From assembly GCF_014269035.2 (NCBI RefSeq), contig NZ_JABWRP020000002.1, positions 186,001 through 250,000 on the forward strand: 64,000 nt of DNA, in the 5' to 3' direction. Below are positions 1 to 8,339 of the stretch, piece after piece. The stretch comes from Pseudomonas vlassakiae. GTDB lineage: Bacteria > Pseudomonadota > Gammaproteobacteria > Pseudomonadales > Pseudomonadaceae. The position numbers and the translations under genes were made by a program. Positions within the stretch are counted from its first letter, which is position 1; each line of letters begins with the position of its first letter. Under the pieces are notes generated by a model. That model worked only from the letters and a program-made list of their open reading frames with translations. It was not told where the DNA came from and made no database searches.

Positions 1-490
1 CAAGAAGCTGCTGTTCATGGGCTGCGAGTTCGGCCAGTGGCGGGAGTGGAACCATGACCACCAGCTGGACTGGTACCTGCTGCAGTATCCCGAGCACCAA
101 GGCGTACAGCGCCTGGTAGGCGACCTCAACCGCCTGTACCGCGAGCTGCCGGCGCTGCATGAGCAGGATTGCCAGCCCCAGGGTTTCCAGTGGCTGATCG
201 GCGATGACGCGCACAACAGCGTGTACGCCTGGCTGCGCTGGAGCAGCCAGGGTGAGCCATTGCTGGTGGTGGCCAACTTCACCCCGGTGCCGCGCGAGGG
301 CTACCGGATCGGTGTGCCGTTTGGCGAGCGTTGGCAGGAGTTGCTGAACAGCGATGCCGAGCTGTATGCCGGGTCGAACGTGGGCAACCTGGGGGCGGTG
401 GAGAGCGATCAGGTGGCCAGCCATGGGCAGCCATTGTCACTGGCGCTGAACTTGCCGCCGCTTGGCGTTCTGGTGATGAAGCCGGCCTGA
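1..490 (+). CDS. glgB: 1,4-alpha-glucan branching enzyme GlgB, 3' part only
   Basis: The gene runs in from before the window; the frame is open from base 2 and about 162 C-terminal residues are visible. GlgB cuts an alpha-1,4 glucan and re-attaches the piece by an alpha-1,6 link. The visible part begins with the end of the GH13 catalytic domain, [17 protein letters not shown] then LDW, typical of GlgB, and continues into the C-terminal beta domain ending [12 protein letters not shown]. It is convergent with the next gene. The last codons and stop lie inside the first unit of a 70-bp tandem repeat. The call is secure, but the catalytic residues lie outside the window. Confidence 0.95.
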   Translation, partial: KKLLFMGCEFGQWREWNHDHQLDWYLLQYPEHQGVQRLVGDLNRLYRELPALHEQDCQPQGFQWLIGDDAHNSVYAWLRWSSQGEPLLVVANFTPVPREGYRIGVPFGERWQELLNSDAELYAGSNVGNLGAVESDQVASHGQPLSLALNLPPLGVLVMKPA

Positions 491-786
491 TCGGTTGCCT
501 GTGCTGGCCTCATCGCGGATGAGTCCGCTCCTACAGGGAATCGTGATGAAGGCGGCCTGGTTGGTTGCCTTTGCTGGCCTCATCGCGGATGAATCCGCTC
601 CTACAGGGAATCGTGATGAAGGCGGCCTGGTTGGTTGCCTTTGCTGGCCTCATCGCGGATGAATCCGCTCCTACAGGGATCGCGATGAAGCCGGCTTGAT
701 TGGTACCTGTGCTGGCCTGATCGCGGATGAACGGGGATCGCATGGTCCGTGTAGGAGCGGATTTATCCGCGATAGGGCCAGGCCTG
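473..786. repeat. tandem 70-bp repeat carrying REP-like palindromes
   Basis: Units begin at 473, 543, 613 and 682 (periods 70, 70 and 69). Each starts GTGATGAAG and carries a core like CTCATCGCGGATGAATCCG followed by CTCCTACAGGG. The second and third units are almost identical; the fourth decays after about 735. An inverted copy of the core (TAGGAGCGGATTTATCCGC) lies near 753-775, giving a REP/inverse-REP layout. The first unit includes the end of the glgB coding sequence. Confidence 0.9.
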
Positions 787-787
787 C

Positions 788-1867
788 CTACCACCGCATC
801 CGCACCCCAAGGCTGCCTATCAGCCCATTCAGGTCGTTGCCATCCACATCGCTGCTGTAGTCGGCACTGACGAACAGCGCCACCTTGGGTGTGACCCGTG
901 CCACCAAGCCCAATCCCAGTTCTACCGTGGTCGAGTATCGCGAGCTGGAGATCTTGTCGACCTGGTCCAGCTTGACATCGCTGGCGTCGTTGAAGTCATA
1001 CCAGACGTTGGTTCGCACATAGGGCTCGATCGGCATGCCTTTCACTTCGTAGCGCCCGGACAGCTTGGCACCGACCCGGCCGCTCCAGCTCGGCTGGCTA
1101 TCGAAGGCCTGCAAGGTCTCTGCCTGCACCTGGTTACCCGGGAAGAACTGCTGGTTGATCAATTGCGCCTGGGGCTCGATCACCCAGCCGCCACCCAGGC
1201 CTATCGGGTAACCGCCTTCTACCGAAAACGTCATCGCATGGCCGCTGTCATTCAGGCGTTGGCCACTGTCGCCGCGGCCCATCACCTCGATGCGTGAGCC
1301 CATGGCCACGGCATCCAGGTGCCAGCCTCGCTCATGGGTCATGCTCCAGAACACCCCCAGGCTTTCGCCACTGAGGTTGACTGCGTTGCGCTGCTTGTCG
1401 CCCAGCAGCGGCCGTACGCCATTGAAGCTGCTTTGCAGGTTGTTGTGGCCAACGAAAATTCCCGCACGGTGGACATTGCCCTCGGCAGTTTCCCGCACGA
1501 ACAGGTCCGGGCCGATCATCAACTGCTGGCTGGGCGCTTCCAGTTGCTCTGGTGCTCGCGCTCCAGGCCTAGGCGTGGTGCCAGGGAAGAACTGTGCCCA
1601 CTGGCCGCCTACCCGTTCGGGGGCCGGCAGGTTGTGGCGCTCGCCCATTTTCTCGCTGAAGGCGTTCAGCGTCCCCATGTTCAGGCCGCTGGCAGTAACC
1701 GGGTCTAGCGATATCGTCGGCACCGTCGCTTGCTGCAGGTAGCTGGGCGAGATCGGATCTTCCTGCAGTTCGAACGCGAAGGTTTCCACTGGGGTTGCCA
1801 GAAGCATCGACGTGGAAACCGCATAGAAAATAGGTTCGAAGCGCAGGGGATTCGAGGTTCTTTTCAT
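788..1867 (-). CDS. autotransporter-type outer-membrane beta-barrel protein, no passenger
   Basis: This 359-residue protein is probably in the outer membrane. The ATG at 1867 is chosen because GAGGAG lies 8 bases upstream; the frame is open 12 codons further. A signal peptide (MKRTSN, then a hydrophobic stretch to about residue 32) is followed by a short linker. The rest alternates polar and aromatic residues like the C-terminal barrel of autotransporters, with the terminal aromatic residue (GVRMRW) expected of an OMP. No passenger repeats are present, so it may be a stand-alone or degenerate autotransporter domain. The substrate or role is unknown. Confidence 0.7.
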   Translation of the reverse strand: MKRTSNPLRFEPIFYAVSTSMLLATPVETFAFELQEDPISPSYLQQATVPTISLDPVTASGLNMGTLNAFSEKMGERHNLPAPERVGGQWAQFFPGTTPRPGARAPEQLEAPSQQLMIGPDLFVRETAEGNVHRAGIFVGHNNLQSSFNGVRPLLGDKQRNAVNLSGESLGVFWSMTHERGWHLDAVAMGSRIEVMGRGDSGQRLNDSGHAMTFSVEGGYPIGLGGGWVIEPQAQLINQQFFPGNQVQAETLQAFDSQPSWSGRVGAKLSGRYEVKGMPIEPYVRTNVWYDFNDASDVKLDQVDKISSSRYSTTVELGLGLVARVTPKVALFVSADYSSDVDGNDLNGLIGSLGVRMRW

Positions 1868-2186
1868 GGCGGATCTCCTCTGTTTTTTTGGTGTAAAGCC
1901 CAAGGACCTGGCCTGTTGTCACGAGCTGTACGACAAAAACAGAGGGCGACCCAAACCAGCACGCCGGCGTTCGCGAGCGCGCACAAAGGCGCGAGCTAGA
2001 GGCCCGGCGCGAGTTCTTACATCTAGTGATAGTGTTCAGCTAAGGAGAGTCAGGCGCTTGCGTCAAGAAAACGTGAAAGGTCTGTTCAAACCCTGTGGGC
2101 GGCGGTAATGCTTTGATTAGCCGAATAAATTTTCCGTATATAGCGATGATCGCTATTTCTGCGGCGCTGGCTATGCCGAATCATTG
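1868..2186. other. intergenic region, 319 bp
   Basis: No gene was recognised. The left part should hold the promoter of the barrel gene. Around 2105-2165 the DNA is AT-rich and contains the short inverted repeat ATAGCGA (2140-2146) / TCGCTAT (2150-2156) with a 3-base loop. This lies 30 bases beyond the stop of the leftward EEP gene and could be a weak terminator. Confidence 0.5.
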
Positions 2187-2981
2187 TTACAACCTGACCT
2201 CCACGGTCAGTGGCAAGTGGTCGGAAAGGTGCGTCCAAGGTTTGTGCCCCAGTATCTGCGGCGCATGGCTATCGGCGTTGCGCAGGTAGATACGGTCCAG
2301 GCGCAGAAGGGGCAGGCGCGCCGGGTAGGTGCGGGCGAGGTGGCCATGGTGGCGTTCGAAGGCCTCGTGCAGGTCGCGCTGCAGGCCAAGGGTGCGGTTG
2401 CCGTGGGACTTCCAGTCGTTGAAATCGCCGGCAATGATCACCGGCGCCTCGGCAGGCAAGGAATCCAGCAACTGACGCAGCAGCTTGAGCTGCTTCTGTC
2501 GATGGTTTTCCAGCAATGACAGGTGCACGCAGATGGCATGCACGTTGTGCTGGCCGGGGACGTCGAGGATGCAGTGCAGCAGGCCGCGGCGCTCGGGGCC
2601 GGTGATCGACACGTCGAGGTTGCGGTGCTCGATGATCGGGTACTTGGACAGCAGCGCATTGCCGTGGTGGCCGTCGGGGTAGACCGCGTTGCGGCCATAA
2701 GCGAAGTCGCTCCACATGCTGTCGGCAAGGAATTCGTACTGCGAGGTCTGCGGCCAGCCGGGGTAGCGCGCGGCATGGCGGTCGTGGCTGCCGAGCACTT
2801 CCTGGAGGAACACGACGTCTGCCTGGGTGCTGCGCACCGCCTCGCGCAGCTCAGGCAGGATGAAGCGCCGGTTGAAAGCGGTGAAGCCCTTGTGGGTGTT
2901 CACCGTGAGCACCCGCAGGCGGTCGACGGGCGGGGCCTGACGGGTGCTGGCGAAACCTGGGCTGCCGGCTTCGAGGTTCAC
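2187..2981 (-). CDS. endonuclease/exonuclease/phosphatase (EEP) family protein
   Basis: A 264-residue metal-dependent phosphoesterase-fold protein. The EEP landmarks occur in order: TVNTHKGF near the N-terminus, the metal-ligand Glu in VFLQEV, GNALLSKYPI, IAGDFNDW and the terminal LSDHLPLTVEV with the catalytic Asp-His. It has no signal peptide, so it is probably cytoplasmic. The start is GTG at 2981 with GAGGAG 8 bases upstream. It lies just downstream of glgX on the same strand, so it may be the last gene of the glycogen/trehalose unit. The substrate (nucleic acid, phospholipid or phosphosugar) cannot be told from sequence. Confidence 0.8.
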   Translation of the reverse strand: MNLEAGSPGFASTRQAPPVDRLRVLTVNTHKGFTAFNRRFILPELREAVRSTQADVVFLQEVLGSHDRHAARYPGWPQTSQYEFLADSMWSDFAYGRNAVYPDGHHGNALLSKYPIIEHRNLDVSITGPERRGLLHCILDVPGQHNVHAICVHLSLLENHRQKQLKLLRQLLDSLPAEAPVIIAGDFNDWKSHGNRTLGLQRDLHEAFERHHGHLARTYPARLPLLRLDRIYLRNADSHAPQILGHKPWTHLSDHLPLTVEVRL

Positions 2982-3034
2982 AGTGGCTCCTCAAGGCTAC
3001 CGATACAGATAAAACAGGGTGAGCCGGTTCCGGC

Positions 3035-5188
3035 TCACTCTTCCTCGCGCTGCAAGGCCAACAGCAGCAACGACCGCCCCTTGACCTCGAAGGTACTGTC
3101 GAACTGCAGATGCTGCGGCTTGCGCAGCTCCGGCCGGTCGGTGTCGATCAGGCAGCTCCAGTAGTCACCTTCCGGAACCGCCGGCAGCAAGAACGGCACC
3201 ACATCGTGGTGCGCATTGACGATCAACAGCATGGTCGCCTCAGACCCAGGCCGGGCAATACCACTGACCTGGGCGCGGCCATCGATCAGCATGCCCAGGC
3301 AACGGCCGTGCGGGTCTTCCCACTGCTCCACGCTCATCTCGTTGCCATCGGGCGCCAGCCAGGTCACGTCCTTGACCCCGATCGCTTCGTTGTAATCGCC
3401 GACCAAAAAGCGCGAGCGGCGCAGCACCGGGTAGGCCAGGCGCAGGCGGGTCAGGCGCTTGACGAAGGCCAGCAGCTGCTTGCCTTCGTCATCCAGGTCC
3501 CAGTTGACCCAGCCGATCTCGCTGTCCTGGCAATAGGCGTTGTTGTTGCCATGCTGGGTGCGGCTGAATTCATCGCCGGCGACGATCATCGGCGTACCCT
3601 GGGCCAGCAGCAGCGTGGCGAAGAAGTTGCGCATCTGGCGCATGCGCAGGGCGTTGATTTCAGGGTCGTCGGTCGGGCCTTCGGCACCACAGTTCCACGA
3701 CAGGTTGTTGTCGGTGCCGTCCTGGTTGTTCTCGTCGTTGTCTTCGTTGTGCTTGCCGTTGTACGACACCAGGTCGCGCAGGGTGAAGCCATCGTGGGCG
3801 GTGATGAAGTTGACCGAGGAATATGGCCGCCGCCCGCGGTTGTTGAACAGGTCGCCCGAAGCGGTGATACGTGCGGCGAAATCGGCCAGCTGGCCTTCGT
3901 CGCCCTTCCAGAAGGCCCGTGCCGTGTCACGGAAGCGGTCGTTCCACTCGGCCCAGCCCGGTGCGAAATTGCCGACCTGATAGCCACCTGGGCCGCAGTC
4001 CCAGGGTTCGGCGATCAGCTTGACCTGGCTGAGCATCGGGTCCTGGCGGCAGGCGACCAGGAAGCCGTGGCGCTCGCTGTAGCCGTCGTGATAGCGGCCA
4101 AGGATGGTCGCCAGGTCGAAGCGGAAACCGTCGACATGCATTTCGCCCGCCCAGTAGCGCAGCGAGTCGGTGACCAGCTGCAGTACGCACGGGTGGCTGA
4201 GGTCGAGGGTGTTGCCGGTGCCGGAATCGTTGATGTAGTAGCGCTTGTCGTCGGGCATCAGGCGGTAGTAAGAGGCGTTGTCGATGCCACGCATCGACAG
4301 GGTCGGGCCGCGTTCGTTGCCTTCGGCGGTGTGGTTGTAGACCACGTCGAGGATCACTTCCAGGCCTGCGTCATGCAGGTGGGCGACCATCTCCTTGAAC
4401 TCGGCAATCTTGCCGCTGGCCAGGTAGCGCGGGTGCGGTGCGAAGAAGGCGATGCTGTTGTAGCCCCAGTAGTTGTTCAGGCCCTTGTCCAGCAAATGCT
4501 GGTCGTTGACGAAGGCATGGATCGGCAGCAGCTCGATGCTCGACACGCCCAGGTCCTTGATGTGCTTGAGCAGTTCGTCGTTGGCAAGGCCGGCGAAGGT
4601 GCCACGCAGCTCTTCTGGCACGGCAGGGTGGCGCATGCTGATGCCGCGAGTGTGGGCTTCATAGATGATCGTGCGCTCCCAAGGGACCTGCACGCGCTGG
4701 TCGCGGCCCCAGGTGAAGGCCGGGTCGATGACCTTGCACTTGGGTACGAATGGCGCACTGTCGCGTTCGTCGAACGACAGGTCGCCATCGGGGTGGCCAA
4801 TGGTGTAGCCGAACAGCGCCTCGGACCATTTCAGGCTGCCGACCAATTGCTTGGCATAGGGGTCGATCAGCAATTTGTTCGGGTTGAAGCGGTGGCCGTT
4901 TTCCGGCTCGTAGGGGCCGTATACGCGGTAGCCGTAGACCAGTCCGGGATGCGCATCAGGCAAGTAGCCATGGTAGATCTCGTCGGTGTACTCGGGCAGC
5001 TCGATGCGCTCGAGCTCCTGCTCGCCGGTGGAGTCGAACAGGCACAACTCGACCTTGGTGGCATTGGCCGAGAACAGGGCGAAATTGACCCCCAAGCCGT
5101 CCCAGGTCGCGCCGAGGGGGAAGGGCAGGCCTTCGCGGATGCGCGTTGGGGCGACGGAGCGGGTTTTCTTTGGGGTGCGCGGGCTCAT
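3035..5188 (-). CDS. glgX: glycogen debranching enzyme GlgX
   Basis: A 717-residue isoamylase-type GH13 enzyme that hydrolyses alpha-1,6 branches of glycogen or limit dextrin. An N-terminal CBM48-like domain (GLPFPLGATWDGLGVNFALF) precedes the barrel. Catalytic regions: DVVYNHTAEG near residue 280, GFRFDLATILG (nucleophile Asp) near 356, AEPWDCGPGGYQVG (acid Glu) near 395 and FITAHDGFTLRDL near 466. The start ATG at 5188 has GAGGA upstream. The length is normal for bacterial GlgX. A REP hairpin separates it from the upstream DUF2934 gene, which may reduce read-through or stabilise the message. Confidence 0.95.
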   Translation of the reverse strand: MSPRTPKKTRSVAPTRIREGLPFPLGATWDGLGVNFALFSANATKVELCLFDSTGEQELERIELPEYTDEIYHGYLPDAHPGLVYGYRVYGPYEPENGHRFNPNKLLIDPYAKQLVGSLKWSEALFGYTIGHPDGDLSFDERDSAPFVPKCKVIDPAFTWGRDQRVQVPWERTIIYEAHTRGISMRHPAVPEELRGTFAGLANDELLKHIKDLGVSSIELLPIHAFVNDQHLLDKGLNNYWGYNSIAFFAPHPRYLASGKIAEFKEMVAHLHDAGLEVILDVVYNHTAEGNERGPTLSMRGIDNASYYRLMPDDKRYYINDSGTGNTLDLSHPCVLQLVTDSLRYWAGEMHVDGFRFDLATILGRYHDGYSERHGFLVACRQDPMLSQVKLIAEPWDCGPGGYQVGNFAPGWAEWNDRFRDTARAFWKGDEGQLADFAARITASGDLFNNRGRRPYSSVNFITAHDGFTLRDLVSYNGKHNEDNDENNQDGTDNNLSWNCGAEGPTDDPEINALRMRQMRNFFATLLLAQGTPMIVAGDEFSRTQHGNNNAYCQDSEIGWVNWDLDDEGKQLLAFVKRLTRLRLAYPVLRRSRFLVGDYNEAIGVKDVTWLAPDGNEMSVEQWEDPHGRCLGMLIDGRAQVSGIARPGSEATMLLIVNAHHDVVPFLLPAVPEGDYWSCLIDTDRPELRKPQHLQFDSTFEVKGRSLLLLALQREEE

Positions 5189-5231
5189 GGCAATCCTCGA
5201 TTGGCCGTGGTGGGGCGGGGGGTTGTGCAGA

Positions 5232-5279
5232 CCTGTGCCGGCCTCGTCGCGGGCTTGCCCGCGAAGAGGCCGGTGCAGG
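5232..5279. repeat. REP palindrome between DUF2934 gene and glgX
   Basis: CCTGTGCCGGCCTCGTCGCG is followed by a short loop and the complementary arm ending GAAGAGGCCGGTGCAGG, with a mismatch in the arm. It is the P. putida REP type and ends at the stop codon of the DUF2934 gene, so it may act as a terminator or mRNA stabiliser. Confidence 0.8.
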
Positions 5280-5280
5280 C

Positions 5281-5547
5281 TTAGCCGGCAGTAGGTTTTT
5301 TCGCTGCTCTTGGCTTCTTGGCGGCCGTGGGTTTGATAGCCCCAGGCAACGCCGCAGCCTTCGGCTCAGCCGCTACCTTGGGCTTGGCCGGCGCCCGCTT
5401 GCGCGGTGCCGCCTTGGGGGCCAGCGCTTCGGCCTCGGCAAGCTTGCGTGCCATGTCCCAGTGGCGTTCCTCCTGACCCTCCGGCTTACCCTCCGACTCC
5501 CAGATCTGGTAAGCGAATTCGCGTACTCGTTTTTCTTCGACACTCAT
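5281..5547 (-). CDS. DUF2934 protein with Ala/Lys/Pro-rich histone-like tail
   Basis: A small protein of 88 residues. Residues 1 to about 40 match the DUF2934 pattern (RVREFAYQIWESEGKPEG, then EERHWDMARKLAEAEAL). The rest is a low-complexity basic tail of Ala, Lys and Pro (PRKRAPAKPK, TAAKKPRAAKKPTAG), resembling histone H1-like or AlgP-like tails. ATG at 5547 is preferred over the GTG one codon upstream because CAGGAG is 7 bases from the ATG. It sits between treY and glgX in the glycogen/trehalose cluster. The function is unknown; binding of nucleic acid or another polyanion by the tail is only a guess. Confidence 0.8.
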   Translation of the reverse strand: MSVEEKRVREFAYQIWESEGKPEGQEERHWDMARKLAEAEALAPKAAPRKRAPAKPKVAAEPKAAALPGAIKPTAAKKPRAAKKPTAG

Positions 5548-5564
5548 CACGACACTCCTGAATG

Positions 5565-8339
5565 CTATGCATGTTCAATCAACAAATTGACTGGGAATTC
5601 CGCCAAGACCGCGCTCAACATCAGCTCCCTTGTAGGGCTGACAGCGGCGCCGCCGAAAAGTCCAGTCCAAGTGGCAGGCGACAAGGCAAACGGCAGGATC
5701 ACCCGGGTATCGTCCCAGTTCTGTGCCGGGATCAACGGTGTAGTGGCGCCGCCGAGCAGGCCGCAGGCCAGCCGCGGGGCGACGACAATGGCGCGTTGGC
5801 CTTCACCCAGGCGGGCGAAGGCAATGACCTGATCGGCATGCCGGCCCTGCATCTGCAGCGGCAGGTAGGCCCCGCGCCGGAACAGCTCGGCGTGGGCCTG
5901 GCGGCAGTCCAGCACGCGTGCGATCAGGGCCTGCTTGATGCGGCCGTCACGCCAGTGCGCCAGCAGCTCGCCGGGCGTGCTGGCATCGTCCAGGGTGCGA
6001 CGCCTGCAAGCGTAGTCCACGGCGCGGCGGTTATCCGGGTCGACCAGGCTGAAATCCCAGTATTCGTTGCCCTGGTACAAGTCGGGCACGCCCGGCACGG
6101 TCATGCGCAGCAGGCTCTGGACCAGACCGTTGAGCGCGCCGGGGCAGGCGATCAGCTGTGCGGCATCGGCCATTGACTGGCGCAACTGCTGGTTTTCCCG
6201 GTCCAGCAGCAGCCCGTCGACATAGGCGGCGCAGGCCGCTTCATAGGCTTCGTTGGGCGCGCTCCAGCTGCTGCGCAGCTTGGCTTCGCGCAGGGCCTTC
6301 TGCTGCCATTGGCGGATACGTTCGGCGTACTGGCGCAGTGCGTTGTCATCCTGCAGGTCGAGCGCGAGAGGCCAGCTGCCCAGCAGCGTCTGCCACAGCA
6401 GCAGCTCGTCGCCGGGGCTGGGGGCCACGCCGTCATCCAGTTGCTCGCGCAGCGGCGCGGCCAGCTCGCGCCAGTGTTCCACGCGGCTGGCGAACCACGG
6501 CCCACGCTCGCTCAGCACGGCCAGGCGAGCACGGCTGTCCTCGCCGCGCTTGTGGTCGTGGGTGGCGGTGGCCAGCAGGTTGTCGGGGAAGTCGCGCAGG
6601 CGGCGTTGAGCCTCGTTGTGGAAATGCTCGGCGCCTGCGCTGAAGCGCTCGGCCTCGAAGCCGACATCGTTGCGCGACAGCAGCCGTGCCGAGCGGTAGA
6701 AGGCGGTGTCTTCCACAGCCTTGGCGGCACTGGGTGCGGTGAGCTGCTGGAAGCGCACGCAGGCATGGCGCAGGTGCTTGCGTGGCCGGCCCGGTGGCAG
6801 CTGGCGCCAGGGCTGGCCACCGAGCCATTGTTCGAGCTGATCGAGCAACGGCCAGTCGGCTTCGCCAAGGTCCTGGCGGGCGTTGGCCAGGGCCTGCTGG
6901 AAGAAGCGCTCGTCCTCGGCCGGGCGCCCGCAGGCATTGAAGTAGGTGCGATACACCGGGTAATGCGCAACCAGCGCTTGCAGTGCGCGGCGAATCGCGC
7001 CAAGGGTCAGGTCGCGGGTCATCAGGTCGTCACGGGCGACCTGCAACAACGCCTGGGCGACGGATTCGCAATCGCCGGCAAGGCTGGCATTGAGCACCAG
7101 GTGGCGCGCCAGCCGCACTTCCTCGGGGAAAGCGGGGCGCTCGCTGACCGCCGCCCACAACTCGGTCAGCGGCGCTTCACCGGCCGGGTCGTGTTGCAGC
7201 AGCGAGACCTGGTTCATGAACTCGTAGCCGGTGGTGCCGTCGGTCAGCCAGTCGCGGTGCAGGTGTTCGTCGGTGCCGAGGATCTTTTCCACGTAGATCG
7301 GGAAGTGTTCCAGCGCAGCCTGCAACGGGCGCCTGGCGAGCAGGCCGTCGACCCGGCGGCGCAGCTTGCGGCAATAGCCGCGCGGGTCGGCCAGGCCGTC
7401 GATATGGTCGATGCGCAGGCCGTCCACCAGGCCGCGCTCGATCAGTTCGAACAGCTTGGCGTGGGTGGCTTCGAACACTGCGCTACGCTCCACTCGCAGG
7501 CCGCCCAGTTCGTTGATGTCGAAGAAGCGCCGCCAGTTGATGTCATCGGCGGCAGTGCGCCAGCTGGCGAGGCGGTAGGTCTGGCGTTCGAGCAACAGGT
7601 GCAGGCGCTTGAAGCCGCTTTCGCTGCGGCTGTCGAAGGCGATCAGGGCCGACGCCAGGTCCGCGCCTTCTCCCACCAGGCGCGCCAGTTCGGCGTGCAG
7701 TGGCAAGGCGTTCGCCACGGGTTCGGGGGATTCGCGCAAGGCAGTGAAATGCTCCGCCAGCGCCTTGAGTGCAGGCTCGGGGCTCTGTGCGAGGATCCAG
7801 CCGTAGTCCAGCGGGCAGATCGGGAAGCGATGCTGATAGTGGGCGATCTGCAGCACGCCCGATTGCGCGTCGAATTGCAGCGGGATGTCGCCGTTCTTCA
7901 GCGCCACGCCGTAGTCGCTGCCGAGAAACGGCAGCAGCAACTGCCCGGCCAGCAGCGGGTCGCTGGAGTGCCACTGGATGTCGAAGAACTCCGCGTAGGG
8001 GCTGCGCCGGCCCCAGGCCAGCAGGCTCTGCCACCACGGGTTGTCGGCGCCGCCCACGGCCATGTGGTTGGACACGGTATCGAGGATCAGCCCCATGCCA
8101 TGCTGGCGCAGCGCAGCCACCAGCCGTTGCAACGCAGCCTCGCCACCCAGCTCGGGGTTGACGCAGGTCGGGTCGACCACGTCGTAACCGTGGCGCGAGC
8201 CGGCGCGGGCCTTGAGGATCGGCGAGGCGTACAGGTGGCTGATACCCAGCCGGGCGAAGTACGGTACCAGTGGCACCGCGTCATCGAGGCTGAAGTCGCT
8301 GTGAAATTGCAGGCGTAGCGTCGCGGTCAGTGGTTTCAT
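5565..8339 (-). CDS. treY: maltooligosyl trehalose synthase TreY
   Basis: A 924-residue GH13 enzyme that isomerises the reducing-end alpha-1,4 bond of a maltodextrin to the alpha,alpha-1,1 bond, giving maltooligosyl trehalose for TreZ. The N-terminus has LYASPILKARAGSRHGYDV, typical of TreY. Catalytic regions: LILDTVSNHMA near residue 88, GLRIDHIDGLADP near 313, YVEKILGTDE near 350 and TATHDHKRGED near 593. Its ATG overlaps the malQ stop as ATGA, so translation is probably coupled. No frameshift is visible. Confidence 0.95.
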   Translation of the reverse strand: MKPLTATLRLQFHSDFSLDDAVPLVPYFARLGISHLYASPILKARAGSRHGYDVVDPTCVNPELGGEAALQRLVAALRQHGMGLILDTVSNHMAVGGADNPWWQSLLAWGRRSPYAEFFDIQWHSSDPLLAGQLLLPFLGSDYGVALKNGDIPLQFDAQSGVLQIAHYQHRFPICPLDYGWILAQSPEPALKALAEHFTALRESPEPVANALPLHAELARLVGEGADLASALIAFDSRSESGFKRLHLLLERQTYRLASWRTAADDINWRRFFDINELGGLRVERSAVFEATHAKLFELIERGLVDGLRIDHIDGLADPRGYCRKLRRRVDGLLARRPLQAALEHFPIYVEKILGTDEHLHRDWLTDGTTGYEFMNQVSLLQHDPAGEAPLTELWAAVSERPAFPEEVRLARHLVLNASLAGDCESVAQALLQVARDDLMTRDLTLGAIRRALQALVAHYPVYRTYFNACGRPAEDERFFQQALANARQDLGEADWPLLDQLEQWLGGQPWRQLPPGRPRKHLRHACVRFQQLTAPSAAKAVEDTAFYRSARLLSRNDVGFEAERFSAGAEHFHNEAQRRLRDFPDNLLATATHDHKRGEDSRARLAVLSERGPWFASRVEHWRELAAPLREQLDDGVAPSPGDELLLWQTLLGSWPLALDLQDDNALRQYAERIRQWQQKALREAKLRSSWSAPNEAYEAACAAYVDGLLLDRENQQLRQSMADAAQLIACPGALNGLVQSLLRMTVPGVPDLYQGNEYWDFSLVDPDNRRAVDYACRRRTLDDASTPGELLAHWRDGRIKQALIARVLDCRQAHAELFRRGAYLPLQMQGRHADQVIAFARLGEGQRAIVVAPRLACGLLGGATTPLIPAQNWDDTRVILPFALSPATWTGLFGGAAVSPTRELMLSAVLAEFPVNLLIEHA

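Noticed and set aside
473-786. Possible CRISPR array
   Set aside because: The 70-bp units are head-to-tail with no unique spacers and match REP-like palindromes; no cas genes are nearby.
531-794. 87-codon leftward frame across the REP array
   Set aside because: It is a translation of the repeat itself, with no ribosome site or protein-like composition.
3110-5284. 724-codon open frame on the strand opposite glgX
   Set aside because: It is the antisense shadow of glgX; the translation is low-complexity Ala/Val/Gln without a recognisable motif. The same reasoning removes the long frames opposite treY, malQ, treZ, glgA, preT, clpA, ftsK and rarA.
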